DNA of 64,000 nucleotides from Antilocapra americana (Eukaryota; Chordata; Mammalia; Artiodactyla; Antilocapridae), in the NCBI GenBank assembly GCA_007570785.1, contig ML662449.1:14344491-14408490 (forward strand), given 5' to 3'. A model generated the notes under the pieces. That model saw only the letters and a program-made list of their open reading frames with translations, searched no databases and was not told the origin of the DNA. The position numbers and the translations under genes were made by a program. This document shows, piece by piece, positions 45,165 to 56,276 of this stretch (positions within the stretch are counted from its first letter, which is position 1; each line of letters begins with the position of its first letter).

Positions 45165-45480
45165 ATATACCAATACATGCTGCAACATAGATGAGCCTGA
45201 AAAGAATGCTAAGTGAAAGACAACCACAAAAGGCCAGATACTGTATGATCCTGTTTATATGAAATGTACAGAACAGGTAGAAACATAGAGACAGAAAGTA
45301 GATGAAGTAGAGGAGTGGGGAATGAGGAATGACTGTCAGTGGGTTTCTTTTGGGGATGATGAAAGCGTTCTAGAATTAGTGGCTATCATGGTACAACTTG
45401 GTGAATATACTAAACCCACTAAATTGTAACTTTAAAAGAATATGAACTTCAATAGTATATGAATTATATCTCAACTTAAA
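45165..45480 (+). mobile_element. Old L1M 3' end
   Basis: TGTATGATCCTGTTTATATGA, ACAGAAAGTAGATGAAGTAG, GTGAATATACTAAACCCACT. Confidence 0.8.
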
Positions 45481-46169
45481 ATCAATGACTTAACCATAAT
45501 TTAGGACAAAAATAAATGGAAAATAAGTTATAATACATGCATTTCAGTGTATAATTTTTAGATTTCAGGCTCAGACAATAACAAAGAGGTAGGTTTTTCA
45601 CATATATGAATGTCCCTTGTATGCAAGACATTTTGTATTCCCAGTGCCTGTCTGGCCTGGGCCATTCTTCCTCTTCCATAATTGGGACAATTGAAATACA
45701 CCTTTCAAAGTAGTGCCATCTTGTTTAGAATCACTGATCTAGACTACTTTAATGTCTACCCATCATTTACCTGAAGTCAGGAGGTATTCTTTGTACTAGA
45801 AAAGATGTAAGGTATTTCTTTCCCTAAAGGAATTAATTTTCTAAAAAGCAAATTCAGAGATGCTTTCACAACTCAAAGTAAAGCAAATCTAGAAATAAAC
45901 TATACATTCTGTTAAGTGTGCCTGCAGGAGTTGCAGAGAATCGTCCATGTAAGAGAAAAAGTAGTATAAGGGTGGTAAGTGGATAAAAAGCACCATTAAG
46001 CACATGACTTCCAAATTACCCAACAGAAAAGCTGTAGCCATTTATTTCCATGAAACCTTACTAACACTGACTGATACTATTCTTTATAATCTTTTCCATC
46101 TGATACATGAGAAATATTATCTTATTGTTTTAATATGCATTTCTTAAATTCTGAGTGAATGTTTTTTAA
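45481..46169. other. Unique intergenic segment
   Basis: Nothing recognised. Confidence 0.5.
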
Positions 46170-46300
46170 TCTAAATAATTGACAATATAACATCATTTCA
46201 AACATACAACATAATGATTCTATATTTGTATGTACTATAAACGATCAGCGCAGTAAGTCTATTTAACATCCATCACCACACAGCTACATTTTTTTCCTTG
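46170..46300. mobile_element. L1 3' UTR-like fragment
   Basis: ACAACATAATGATTCTATATTT and CAGTAAGTCTATTTAACATCC resemble an old L1 tail. Confidence 0.5.
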
Positions 46301-46339
46301 TGATGAGAATTTTTAAAATTAACTCTGTTAGCAATTCTT

Positions 46340-46468
46340 GGGAATTCCCTAGCAATCCAATGGTTAGGACTCACTTTTGTGGTCAAGGACCTGTGTTCAA
46401 TTCTTGGTCAGGGAACTAAGCTCCTACAAGCCTCACAGCTCAGCCATAAATAAATTAAAAAAAAAACA
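46340..46468 (+). mobile_element. Short tRNA-derived SINE (CHR-2 type)
   Basis: GGGAATTCCCTAGCAATCC, GTGTTCAATTCTTGG, CAGCCATAAATAAATT. Confidence 0.9.
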
Positions 46469-46512
46469 GTATTACTAACTATAATTACATGTTGCACATT
46501 ACATTCCCAGGA

Positions 46513-46805
46513 CTTTTTTTTTTTTTTTTTTTGACTGCGTTGGGTCTTCGTTGCTGTGTGCAGCAGAGGTGACCCTTCACTGTGGAGTGCAGGCGTCTCG
46601 CTGTGGTGGCTTCTCCTGCTGCAGGGCGCAGGCTCCAGGCGCGCGGTCTTCAGCTACAGCCACGGGCTCTAAAGCCCAAGCTCAGTGCTTGTGGTGCGTG
46701 GGCTTAGTTGCCCTGAGCATGTGGACTCTTCCAGGACCAGGAATGGAACCCATGTCCCCTGCATCAGCAGACAGATTCTTATCCACTGTACCACCAGGGA
46801 AGTCC
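46513..46805 (-). mobile_element. Long tRNA-derived SINE, CpG-rich
   Basis: A 21-base poly-T, TTGGGTCTTCGTTGCTGTG, CCAGGAATGGAACCCATG and CCACCAGGGAAGTCC. It keeps more CpGs than neighbouring SINEs. Confidence 0.9.
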
Positions 46806-46854
46806 AGAATTTATTTATTTTAAAATTGGAAGCTTGTACCTTTTGAACTGTTAA

Positions 46855-47245
46855 AAAAAAATTCAACTTGGTAAATTTTAAAGATCTTATTTACTTTATT
46901 TAATAATTCATGAATAGGGGAGCAGCCAATCTTAGCTACAAAGGTGTTCAAAGGAGCTGTACAAAATGAAAGAGTTTTATAGGCAAAAGGGAGTGAGAAC
47001 AAGAAGTTACACCTCAAAACAAAAATCAGATTGATTATTACAAGGTCACCTTCCTTTAGGGGATGTCAGGGATCTATCAGGCAGATTACAGAACTAGTGC
47101 TGATTAGGCGATTCCTGACTGACTGGTTTAAGATTCCATTTCTTGAGAGCTGAAACAGTAATTCTCAGTTTGGTGATGTGGAGCTTGTTTAGCATAAGTG
47201 AGTCCATTTGGGGCCTGCTGTCTGGTTTTAAACAACCTTTATGTG
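46855..47245 (-). mobile_element. LTR-like repeat, copy 1
   Basis: Read on the minus strand it holds GATCCCTGACATCCCCTAAAG, GCCTATAAAACTCTTTCATT (TATA-like), TTTGTACAGCTCC, an AATAAAGTAAATAAGATC poly-A-signal region and ACCAAGTTGAATTTT. The same order is found in copy 2. No internal retroviral gene is seen. I cannot name the family. Confidence 0.55.
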
Positions 47246-47546
47246 AGGACTTTTTATATATAGGGATCGACTGCTTGTATTTCTTCTTCCCATTTCCTTG
47301 TCCATCTTCTATAGTGGTTTCTGTCACTTCAGTGATTTCTAAATGCTCTTTATACATTAGTAATACTAATGCTTGTTACATATATTGCAACATGTCCCTT
47401 GGGTTTATAGAGTTGAATCTATCAACGTGAGTAGAAAACTCCAGGAAGTTAGTCACCAAAATCGTTATGAAGTATATCTGTGAGCACATGGCTTTTATTT
47501 GCTTCCTTCTGCTAACCTGATTTTTCTAAATGTCTACAGTGTACCA

Positions 47547-49122
47547 AGCAGAAGACATTAAGAAGATGTGGCAGGAATACACAGAACTGTACAAAAAAGA
47601 TCTTCATGACCCAGATAATAACGATGGTGTGATCACTCACCTAGAGCCAGACATACTGGAATGTGAAGTCAAGTGGGCCTTAGAAAGCATCACCACAAAG
47701 TTAGTGGAGGTGATGGAATTCCAGTTGAGCTATTTCAAATCCTAAAAGATGATGCTGTGAAAGTGCTGCACTCAATATGTCAGCAAATTTGGAAAACTCA
47801 GCACTGGCCACAGGATTGGAAAAGGTCAGATTGCATTCCAACTCCTAAGAAAGGCAATGCCAAAGAATGCTCAAAAGACCGCATAATTGCACTCATCTCA
47901 CATGCTAGTAAAGTAATGCTCCAAATTCTCCAAGCCAGGCTTCAGCAATACGTGAACTGTGAACTTCCAGATGTTCAAGCTGGTTTTAGAAAAGGCAGAG
48001 GAACCAGAGATCAAATTGCCAACATCTGCTGGATCATCGAAAAAGCAAGAGAATTCCAGAAAAATATCTACTTCTGCTTTATTGACTATGTCAAAGAATT
48101 TGACTGTGTGGACAACAAACTGTGGAAAATTCTTCAAGAGATAGGAATACCAGACCACCTGACCTGCCTCTTGAGAAACCTGTATGCAGGTCAGGAAGCA
48201 ACAGTTAGAACTGGACAAGGAACAACAGACTGGTTCCAAATAGGAAAAGGAGTGCGTCAAGGCTGTATATTGTCACCCTGCTTAGTTAACTTATATGCAG
48301 ATACATCAGGAGAAACGCTGAGCTGGATGAAGCACAAGCTGGAATCAAGATTTCTGGGAGAGATATCAATAACCTCAGATATGCAGATGATACCACCCTT
48401 ATGGCAGAAAGTGAAGAACTAAAGAGCCTCTTGATGAAAGTGCAAGAGAAAGTGAAAAAGTTGGCTTAAAGCTCAACATTGAGAAAACTAAGATCATGGC
48501 ATCCAGTCCCACCACTTCATGGAAATAGATAGGGAAACAGTTGAAACAGTGTCAGACTTTATTTTGGGGGGCTCCAAAATCACTGCAGATGGTGACTGCA
48601 GCCATGAAATTAAAAGACGCTTACTCCTTGGAAGGAAAGTTATGACCAACCTAGACAGCATATTAAAAAGCAGAGACATTACTTTGTCTAATCAAGGCTA
48701 TGGTTTTTCCAGTAGTCATGTATGGATGTGAGAGTTGGACTATAAAGAAAGCTGAGCACCGAAGAATTGATGTATTTGAACTGTGGTGTTGGAGAAGACT
48801 CTTGAGAGTCCCTCAGACTGCAAGGAGATCCAACCAGTCCATCCTAAAGGAGATCAGTCCTGGGTGTTCATTGGAAGGACTCTTGCTGAAGCTTAAACTC
48901 CAATACTTTGGCCACCTGATGAGGTCATTTGAAAAGACTCTGATGCTGGGAAAGATTGAGGGCAGGAGGAGAAGGAGATAACAGAGGATGAGATGGCTGG
49001 ATGGCATCACTGACTCAATGGACCTGAGTTTGGGTAAACTCCAGGAGCTGGTGATGAACAGGGAAGCCTGGCATGCTTCATGGGGTTGCAAAGAGTCGGA
49101 CACCACTGAACGACTGAACTCA
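47547..49122 (+). mobile_element. BovB LINE, 1.58 kb, RT domain
   Basis: Sense copy starting in the linker (EDIKKMWQEYTELYKKDLHD). The frame 47,673-48,422 runs over 249 codons through RT fingers (GGDGIPVELFQILKDDAVKV) and motif A (CFIDYVKEFDCVD) to a frameshift at about 48,300. Motif C (RYADDTT) lies in another frame, and the C-terminal block at 48,700-48,981 (VVMYGCESW). Inactive. Confidence 0.95.
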
Positions 49123-49232
49123 ATGGAATAACCTATAATGGAAAATAATCTGGATAAATGTATATCTGAATCACTTTCCTCTATACCTGAAACTAACACA
49201 ACACTGTAAATCAACCATTTCAGTTTTTAAAA
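49123..49232 (+). mobile_element. L1 3' UTR tail
   Basis: AATAACCTATAATGGAAAAT, CTGAATCACTTTCCTCTATA and CCTGAAACTAACACAACAC are a sense L1 tail, directly 3' of the BovB. Confidence 0.75.
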
Positions 49233-49629
49233 AAAAAACTGTCTTAAAATCAGAATTCTTTTAACAAAAAGCTTTAAAGAAAACTTGTTCTACATTACTG
49301 AGAAAAGCTATACACCTTTCGCAGTGTTTCTTAAACATTTTGATAAAGTCAGAATTTTATAGAAGCCTCAGATACTTTCTCCCCCAAATGCAAATACACA
49401 TCAAACATAGTCTATAATATCTAGAGGTTTATTTACCCCCCTGAAACTTTTATAAACCTGCCAGTTTTCCACTGGCTTTAGGAACTCTCTCTTAGTAATC
49501 CCTGTTTAATTAATCCTCACAATAAATAGAAGCAGGGGAAATTCTGTATATCGTTACCATTATTCAACTCTCATTCCAGTGTATGTAATACCTGGACATA
49601 TCACTTGTTAAAAATAAGTTAAGGAGGCC
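49233..49629. other. Intergenic segment without recognised feature
   Basis: No repeat or exon recognised. Confidence 0.45.
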
Positions 49630-50445
49630 CAGGATGGAGTCACATCACCAAACTAACATGTTACTTAATTACCAATCCATTCAGTTCAGTTCAGTCGCTC
49701 AGTCATGTCCGACTCTTTGCTACCCCATGAATTGCAGCACACTAGGCCTCCCTGTCCATCACCAACTCCCAGAGTCCACCCAAACCCATGTCCATCGAGT
49801 CGGTGATACCATCCAGCCATCTCATCCTCTGTTGTCCCCTTCTTCTCCTGCCTCCAGTCCTTCCCAGCATCAGGGTCTTTTCCAATGAGTCAACTCTTCG
49901 CATGAGGTGGCCAAAGTACTGGAGTTTCAGCTTCAACATCAATCCTTCCAATGAACACCCAGGACTGATCTCCTTTAGGATGGACTGGTTGGATCTCCTT
50001 GCAGTCCAAGGGACTCTCAAGAGTCGTCTCCAACACCACAGGTCAAAAGCATCAATTCTTCGGTGCTCAGCTTTCTTCACAGTCCAACTCTCACATCCAT
50101 ACATGACCACTGGAAAAACCATAGACCTGACTAGACGGACCTTTGTTGGTAAAGTAATGTCTCTGCTTTTCAATATGCTATGGAATCTCCTAATCAATAC
50201 CACTTAGGTAAACTGGTAGATCCCTGTCATCCCCTAATCAAAGGTGATCTTGCAATAAACAGTCTTTTTTGTCTAGTACAACACATGTTCCTGCTCCCTT
50301 CTGTCTATAAGTCATTTATTTTATACAGCTCCTGGGGCTATTGTACTTTCTATTTGCTTGACTGGATACTGCCTGATTCATCAATCAATGAAGAAAGCCA
50401 GTAAGATCTTTAAAATTTACTCAGTTGAATTTTGCTTTTTTAGTA
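49630..50445 (+). mobile_element. LTR-like repeat, copy 2 (interrupted by BovB)
   Basis: Left part has CACATCACCAAACTAACATG. Right of the BovB come GATCCCTGTCATCCCCTAATC, TTTTATACAGCTCCTGGGG, GATTCATCAATCAATG and CTTTAAAATTTACTCAGTTG, homologous to copy 1 in the opposite orientation. No viral gene is present. Confidence 0.55.
49678..50181 (-). mobile_element. BovB 3' fragment inserted in LTR-like copy 2
   Basis: Antisense, 0.5 kb. The minus frame (49,742-50,203) encodes the C-terminal region with [18 protein letters not shown] and [19 protein letters not shown], intact but lacking catalytic motifs. Confidence 0.95.
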
Positions 50446-51052
50446 CAGGGCCTGCCTGAGCCTACAGGTTCCAAAACACCAAGGTGACCAATAAAAGAAA
50501 ATCACCTCTGTGCCACCAGGGGCTGCTATTGTCAATGTAACTGTTTTAGGTTGGGAAGGACTACATTTTTAGAATATCTTTCAAACAAAAGGACCAAAGC
50601 ACAACACTTTGTTAAATCTCAAAACACGACCTGATTTCCAGATGATAGCAGGCCTATTAAAAGAACTGCCTAATTGCTATTAGACAACAGCAAGGAAAAC
50701 ACTCCGAGCCCTGTCTCAAAGTAAACTACAGCATCTAACTAGCAGTCCTTCTGGTCAACGGGTTTGCTTTTCATTGTGGCCAAATAGATGCCCATTCTAA
50801 GTCTTATTAAGCAACTAGTCGCTTGCCCTGTTAAATTACTCCCTTTATGGCTTACAGGCTTTTTGGTCCCAGGCCATCAATATGCGTTTTTATAAAGTTT
50901 TCCAGCTCTAAAAAATATTAAAATTTAAAATGTGAACTGAGGTAATGTGGAAATACACTGGCCCCTAAGTTTTACAATAAACTCTCCTTGCTCCCTGTCT
51001 GTCCTCTGCCTTTTCCAGTTGTACTTTAATCACCATTCACTCTCCACTAATA
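50446..51052. other. Intergenic segment, no firm feature
   Basis: Follows LTR-like copy 2 and might be ancient internal sequence of the same element, but no retroviral protein motif is visible. Confidence 0.35.
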
Positions 51053-51170
51053 GATATTGATTCAGAGTTTTGTGCCAGTCTTTCTGCTAGGCTCCAGGAG
51101 ATACAGAATGAATAAGACACACTGCTCTAAAATCTTACATTCTGGAAAGAGAAAATAATAGGTAAATTAG
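51053..51170. mobile_element. L2-like fragment
   Basis: TTGTGCCAGTCTTTCTGCTAG and GGAGATACAGAATGAATAAG resemble the L2 'tgccaggcactgtgctagg' segment. Confidence 0.5.
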
Positions 51171-51318
51171 CGATAGCAGAATATGCCACCCCAAAATAAA
51201 CCACTTTGGCATAAGGATTATGTTGAGCTGAAGGCAACTGAGAAGCAAATACAAGGAAAGCTCAACGCCCTCCTCCTATTCACTTAAAAGCAGGACATAC
51301 ATTTTCAAAAGACTTACC

Positions 51319-51481
51319 TTGTGGCTCAGTGGTAAAGAGTCTCCCTGCAAATGCAGGAGACATGGGTTTGATCCCTGGGTTGGGAAGATTTCCTGGAAAA
51401 GGAAATGGCAACCCATTCCAGTATTTTTGTCTGGGAAATCCCATGAACAGAGGAGTTCAGGGGGCTAAGTCCCTCAGGTCA
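51319..51481 (+). mobile_element. Bov-tA SINE with 13-bp target-site duplication
   Basis: Head TTGTGGCTCAGTGGTAAAG, BovA body to CAGGTCA. CAAAAGACTTACC at 51,306-51,318 and 51,482-51,494 is a perfect duplication. Confidence 0.95.
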
Positions 51482-51801
51482 CAAAAGACTTACCAATTAA
51501 AACATTTTCAAAGGTGTCCCTCCTTCCCAGTCTACCAGAAAGTACAAAAACGAATGCCAGAAGACAATTTTAGACCCTTATCAACGGAGAAGAAACCGAC
51601 TTAAATCTGCAATTCAAACCTCACTCTTGTTTATCATGCTTTTCCCTGTCATCTCTCCATAAATGAGCTTCTGGACATAGTCTTTTTTCTTTTTTTTTTT
51701 TTTTGGTCTTTGGCTGAAGATGGTATATAAACAGGAGTTCTAAGCTACTGCTTTGAGTTACTCATTTTTCTCTGGGTATGTCATATGCATATATGAGGCA
51801 T

Positions 51802-52019
51802 GTGCTGTGCTCAGCTGCTCAGTCGTATTGACTCTTTGCAACCCTATGGATTGTAGCCCGCCAAGCTCTTCTGTCCATGGGACCTTACAGGAAAGAATAC
51901 TGGAATAGGCTGCCATTTCCTCCTCAGGAGATCTTCTTGACCCAGGGATCAAACTCCTGTCTCCTGCATCTCCTGCATTGCAGGTGGATTCCTTACTGCT
52001 GAGCCACCAGGGAAATTCC
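51802..52019 (-). mobile_element. Bov-tA SINE
   Basis: BovA part (AGTCGTATTGACTCTTTGC) then reverse head (CCACCAGGGAAATTCC). Shares one target region with the next SINE. Confidence 0.9.
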
Positions 52020-52032
52020 ACATATAAGGGGT

Positions 52033-52159
52033 GTATGTGTGTGTCAGTAGCTCAGTCATGTCCAACTCTGAGACTCCATGGACCATAGCCTGCCAGGGTC
52101 CTCTGCATGAAATTCTCCATGCGAGAATACTGGAGTGGGTTGCCATTTTCTTCTTCAGG
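52033..52159 (-). mobile_element. BovA-type SINE
   Basis: AGTAGCTCAGTCATGTCCAAC to TGGGTTGCCATTTTCTTC. The outer flanks of the pair share TATATGAGGCAT (51,790-51,801; 52,160-52,171). Confidence 0.9.
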
Positions 52160-52171
52160 TATATGAGGCAT

Positions 52172-52849
52172 ACATGTTAGTAAACCTGTTTGTTTTTCCC
52201 ATTAATCTGTCTTTTGTTACAGGTGTTCCAGCCAGAAAAGAAGAGTGGAGGGAAAATTATTTTTTCCTCCTTTACATCAATAAATTATTAAAATGCAATG
52301 AACCAAAAAAAATGTAATGCACTAAGGGTTGTTGCTACCTAGTACCTAGAAGTAGCTATCAGAATTGGTGGTGAGAGGAAGAAAAAAATTACTAACTCAG
52401 AATAGGTCAAAGAAAGGCTTAATGTGAATAGCCAGGTATGCTGCAGATGAAATAGCATGTCCTTATATAGGGAAGCATGAAACAGAGTGGTATGTTGAGG
52501 AACACTAGGAACCCCAGAGTGTAACAATAGGATTCAGGACACACTCCCCCAAAACACAGAAACTTGGTGACAGATGATGGTTCAGAGCATAAAGGGGCTC
52601 GTTTACTTGCGGGCTACCTCTTCATGTATCTGGTGTGTTATTTTAGCCTTTAGTGGGCTGTGCTAATCAAGATAACTACCATAGCAAGCATTCAGAATGA
52701 AATTGCCATAAAACAAAACTCTCATTCTGCATTTTAAAACATTTAAATTCAAACTCAGACTCAAAGATTTTTAAATGGGATTGATTTCAGAAAGATGGAT
52801 ACCTGGAGAAATCTAGTCTTGTTTTCTTTCTAAGTATCCAAACATTTTT
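52172..52849. other. Intergenic segment without recognised feature
   Basis: No repeat or exon recognised. Confidence 0.45.
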
Positions 52850-53480
52850 GAAAAACATTTCTCATGGAAAATTTCAAACACATACAAAGCAAAAACAATT
52901 GTATAATGAGCTCCCATGTCCCCATCACCAACTTCAACAGATACAAACACATCACCTCTCTTATTTCCTTTCTACTCCCATCCACTTGACCCTTCTCTTT
53001 CATTTGGAGAACCCCAGACATCATAACAGTTTATTTGTAAATATTTCAGTATGCTTCTCTAAAAGATGTAGGTTCTGAAAAAAACAATAATTTATTCCAT
53101 TTTCCACATTAAAGGAAAAACACTTTCTTAATAATGAAGGAATATTAATCAGTATTTAAATTCCCAATTGTCTTACAAACTTCATATTTTTAACGGTTTT
53201 TCTGAATATTTAAGTAGTGGATTAGCCAGTTAAATGCAATTAGCCATAGGTTCCCCTTCCAGCTTCATTGAGTTTTATTTTCTTGCAATTTATTTGTAGG
53301 TCATTTGCCCTAATGAGTTTCTCATAATCTAGATTTTATTGACTATATCTGCATGGTATCCATTTAAAAAAATATATTCTTCTGTCCTTATGTGTCCTAC
53401 AAATTTGTAAATTTGTAGTTAGATCTAGGAATTTGATTAGACTCAGATTCAGCTTGTCTCATTTCTGCCAGCAAGTATCT
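52850..53480. mobile_element. Old L1M 3' UTR-type sequence
   Basis: AAATTTCAAACACATACAAAG, CCCATGTCCCCATCACCAACT, AATATTTCAGTATGCTTCTC and AATTTGTAGTTAGATCTAGG appear in the order of an L1M 3' region. Confidence 0.65.
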
Positions 53481-53521
53481 AGTGTCTGCTGCCTATCAAA
53501 GCGCTATGCCCCACCTCCATA

Positions 53522-53732
53522 CTTTCTGCTGCTCCTGCTGCTAAGTCGCATGAGTCCTGTTTGACTCAGTGCAACCCCATAGACGGCAGCCCACCAGGCT
53601 CCCCTGTCCCTGGGATTCTCCAGGCAAGAATACTGGAGTGGGTTGCCATTTTTTTCTCCAATGCATGAAAGTGAAAAGTGAAAGTGAAGTCGCTCAGTCG
53701 TCGATCCCATGGACTGTAGCCTTCCATGGGAC
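53522..53732 (-). mobile_element. BovA2 SINE
   Basis: CTGCTAAGTCGCATGAGTCC, GAAAGTGAAAAGTGAAAGTG linker, second unit deleted after CGCTCAGTCG. Confidence 0.95.
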
Positions 53733-54149
53733 ACTTTCTAGACCTCCAAAATAAGTTATCTATTCTGTTCACAAATCTGCAACTTTTTTGGCTCTGGAGA
53801 GTGCTATAACTAAATATTAGTTCATCTCTGTTTCTAGATAGACTATCTGGTTAGTCGTTTACTTACAATAGGTCACAGAATTTCTAAGTTTGCTAGCACC
53901 TGCCCTTGGTTTTTGGCATGTATTATTGCTTAATCCTAAGAAAAAAATAATTCTGATATCAGTTGTTACAGAAAAAAATATGTTATTATACCTTGAAATT
54001 TTTCAGATAATTAAGGCAATTATCACACCTATGGAGACTGTCCCCAAAAGCCAACAACAGCATCTTCCAAATTCTGCTTTGTCACTTTTGGCTAGCTGGT
54101 CTACTTCTCACACTGATAAAAACAGTCCAGTTTACTAAGCTTTAGAAGC
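53733..54149. other. Intergenic segment without recognised feature
   Basis: The 82-codon plus frame at 53,890 has no family resemblance. Confidence 0.45.
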
Positions 54150-54220
54150 CACTGAATTCAACCTTCCTACTTTATAGATGAGGAGTATAAGACCCAGACT
54201 GCCCAAGATTACATAGCTGG
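54150..54220 (-). mobile_element. MIR fragment split by BovB
   Basis: CTTTATAGATGAGGAGTATAAG and CCCAAGATTACATAGCTGG are antisense MIR; a continuation (ATGGAACTCATGCC) follows the BovB near 55,815. Confidence 0.6.
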
Positions 54221-55450
54221 TCCAGAAAAACATCTACTTCTGCTTTATTGACTATGCCAAAGTCTTGACTGTGTGGATCACAAAAAACTGTGGAAAATTG
54301 TTAAAGAGATGGGAATACCAGACCACCTTACCTGCCTCTTGAGAAATCTGTTTGCAGTTCAAGAAGCAACAGTTAGAACTGGATATGGAACAATAGACTG
54401 GTTCCAAACTGGGAAAGGAGTACGTCAAAGCTGTATATTGTCACCCTGCTTATTTAACTTACATGCAGAGTACATCATGAGAAATGCTAGGCTGGAAGAA
54501 GCACAAGCTTGAATCAAGATTCCCGGGAGAACTATCAATAACCTCAGATACACAGATGACACCACCCTTATGGCAGAAAGTGAAGAACTAAAGAGCCTCT
54601 TGATGAAAGTGAAAGAGGAGTGTGAAAAAGTTGGCTTAAAACTCAGCATTCAGAAAACTAAGATCATGGCCTCCGGTTCCATCACTTCATGGCAGATAGA
54701 TGGGGAAACAGTGGAAACAGTGGCAGACTTTATTTTGGGGGGCTCCAAAATCACTGCAGATGGTGAGTGTAGCCATGAAATTAAAAATACGCTTGCTCCT
54801 TGGAAGAAAAGCTATGACCAACCTAGACAGCACATTAAAAAGCAGAGACATTATCTTGCCAACAAAGGTCCATCTAGTCAAAGCTATGGCTTTTCCAGTA
54901 GTCATGTATGGATATGAGAGTCAGAATATAAAGAAAGCTGAGTGTTGAAGAACTGATGCTTTTAAACTGTGGTATAGAGACATTACTTTGCCAACAAAGG
55001 TCTATATAGTCAAGGCTATGGTTTTTCCAGTGGTCATGTATGTATGCAGGAGTTGAACTATAAAGAAAGCTGAGTGCCAAAGAATTGATGCTTTTGAACT
55101 GTGGTGTTGGAGAAGACTCTTGAGAGTCCCTTGGACTGCAAGGAGATCCAACCAGTCCATCCTAGAGGAGATCAGTCCTGGGTGCTCATTGGAAGGACTG
55201 ATGTTGAAACTGAAACTCCAATACTTTGGCCACTTCATGTGAAGAGTTGACTCATTGGAAAAGACCCTGATTCTGGGAAAGATTGAAGGCAGGAGGAGAA
55301 GAGGATGACAGAAGATGAGATGGCTGGATAATATCACTGACTCGATAGACATGGGTTTGGGTGGACTCAGGGAGTTGGTGATGGACAGGGAGGCCTGGAG
55401 TGCTGTGCTTCATGGGGTTGCAAAGAGTCAGACACGACTGAGTGACCGAA
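54221..55450 (+). mobile_element. BovB LINE, RT domain, with internal tandem duplication
   Basis: Starts at motif A (TTTATTGACTATGCCAAAG). The frame 54,273-54,512 reads DHKKLWKIVKEMGIPDHL. Motif C is mutated here to RYTDDTT at about 54,548-54,568 (YADD to YTDD). A ~130-bp duplication in the C-terminal region and several indels follow. Inactive. Confidence 0.95.
54843..55103 (+). repeat. ~130-bp tandem duplication within BovB
   Basis: GAGACATTATCTTGCCAACAA... through TTTTAAACTGTGGT is repeated as GAGACATTACTTTGCCAACAA... through TTTTGAACTGTGGT. The two units differ at roughly a dozen positions. Confidence 0.9.
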
Positions 55451-55465
55451 CTGAACAGAACTGAT

Positions 55466-55806
55466 TGAAGAATACTCTTGAGAGTCCCTTGGACTGCAAG
55501 GAGATCAAACCAGTCAATCCTATAGGAAATCAGTCCTGAATATTCATTGGAAGGACTGATGGGGAAGCTGAAACTCCAATATTTTGGCCACCTGATTCGA
55601 AGAATGGATTCACAGGAAAAGCCCCTGATGCTGGGAAAGATTGAAGGCAGGCAAAGGGGACAACAGAGGATGAGATGGTTGGATGGCATCTCCAACTGGA
55701 GGACATGAGTTTGAGCATGCTCTAGGAGTTGGTGATGGAAAGGGAAGCCTGGTGTGCTACAGTCCATGGGGTCACAGAGTCGGACACAACTGAGTTACTG
55801 AACTGA
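55466..55806 (+). mobile_element. Second BovB 3' end, tandem to the first
   Basis: Immediately after the first copy's terminal repeats the BovB 3' region recurs (ACTCTTGAGAGTCCCTTGGA to AGTCGGACACAACTGAG). It could be a duplication, or an independent insertion into the tail. Confidence 0.9.
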
Positions 55807-56276
55807 TATAGCAGAAATGGAACTCATGCCAGAACTTTGAGCTCCCAAATTAATGCTATTTCCATCATCCTCATCACATATGTTTGCATCATACTACACT
55901 AATTGTTTTAACAAATAATCATAGCATGTTTGAGGCTACCCAGGCATAATCTGATCCTTTGAAGAGAAATCAACCCTAGACTTAAAGATCACGGAACACT
56001 TAAGAAGCTTCATCTTCTAGGGCCAGTGTCCTGAGTGAGTGTAAAAGCTCCTAAGGATCACAGGATTAAGAACTATGAAAAATTATCATTGAATCCATCT
56101 CAGGCAACCATCATTTTGTGGATGCTAAGAAATTATTTGTGAACAAATATTGAAAGAACTTCACCTGCATAAGCCTCCAACCTAAAATACAGAAGTAAAG
56201 AAAGCCCAGCATTGTAGCTTATGATCTCTGAAGTTGCTCTATTGGAATACTGCTTCCATTTATTTACAGGTTTACC
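55807..56276. other. Intergenic segment, MIR remnant at the left edge
   Basis: Beyond the first 60 bases nothing is recognised. Confidence 0.45.
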
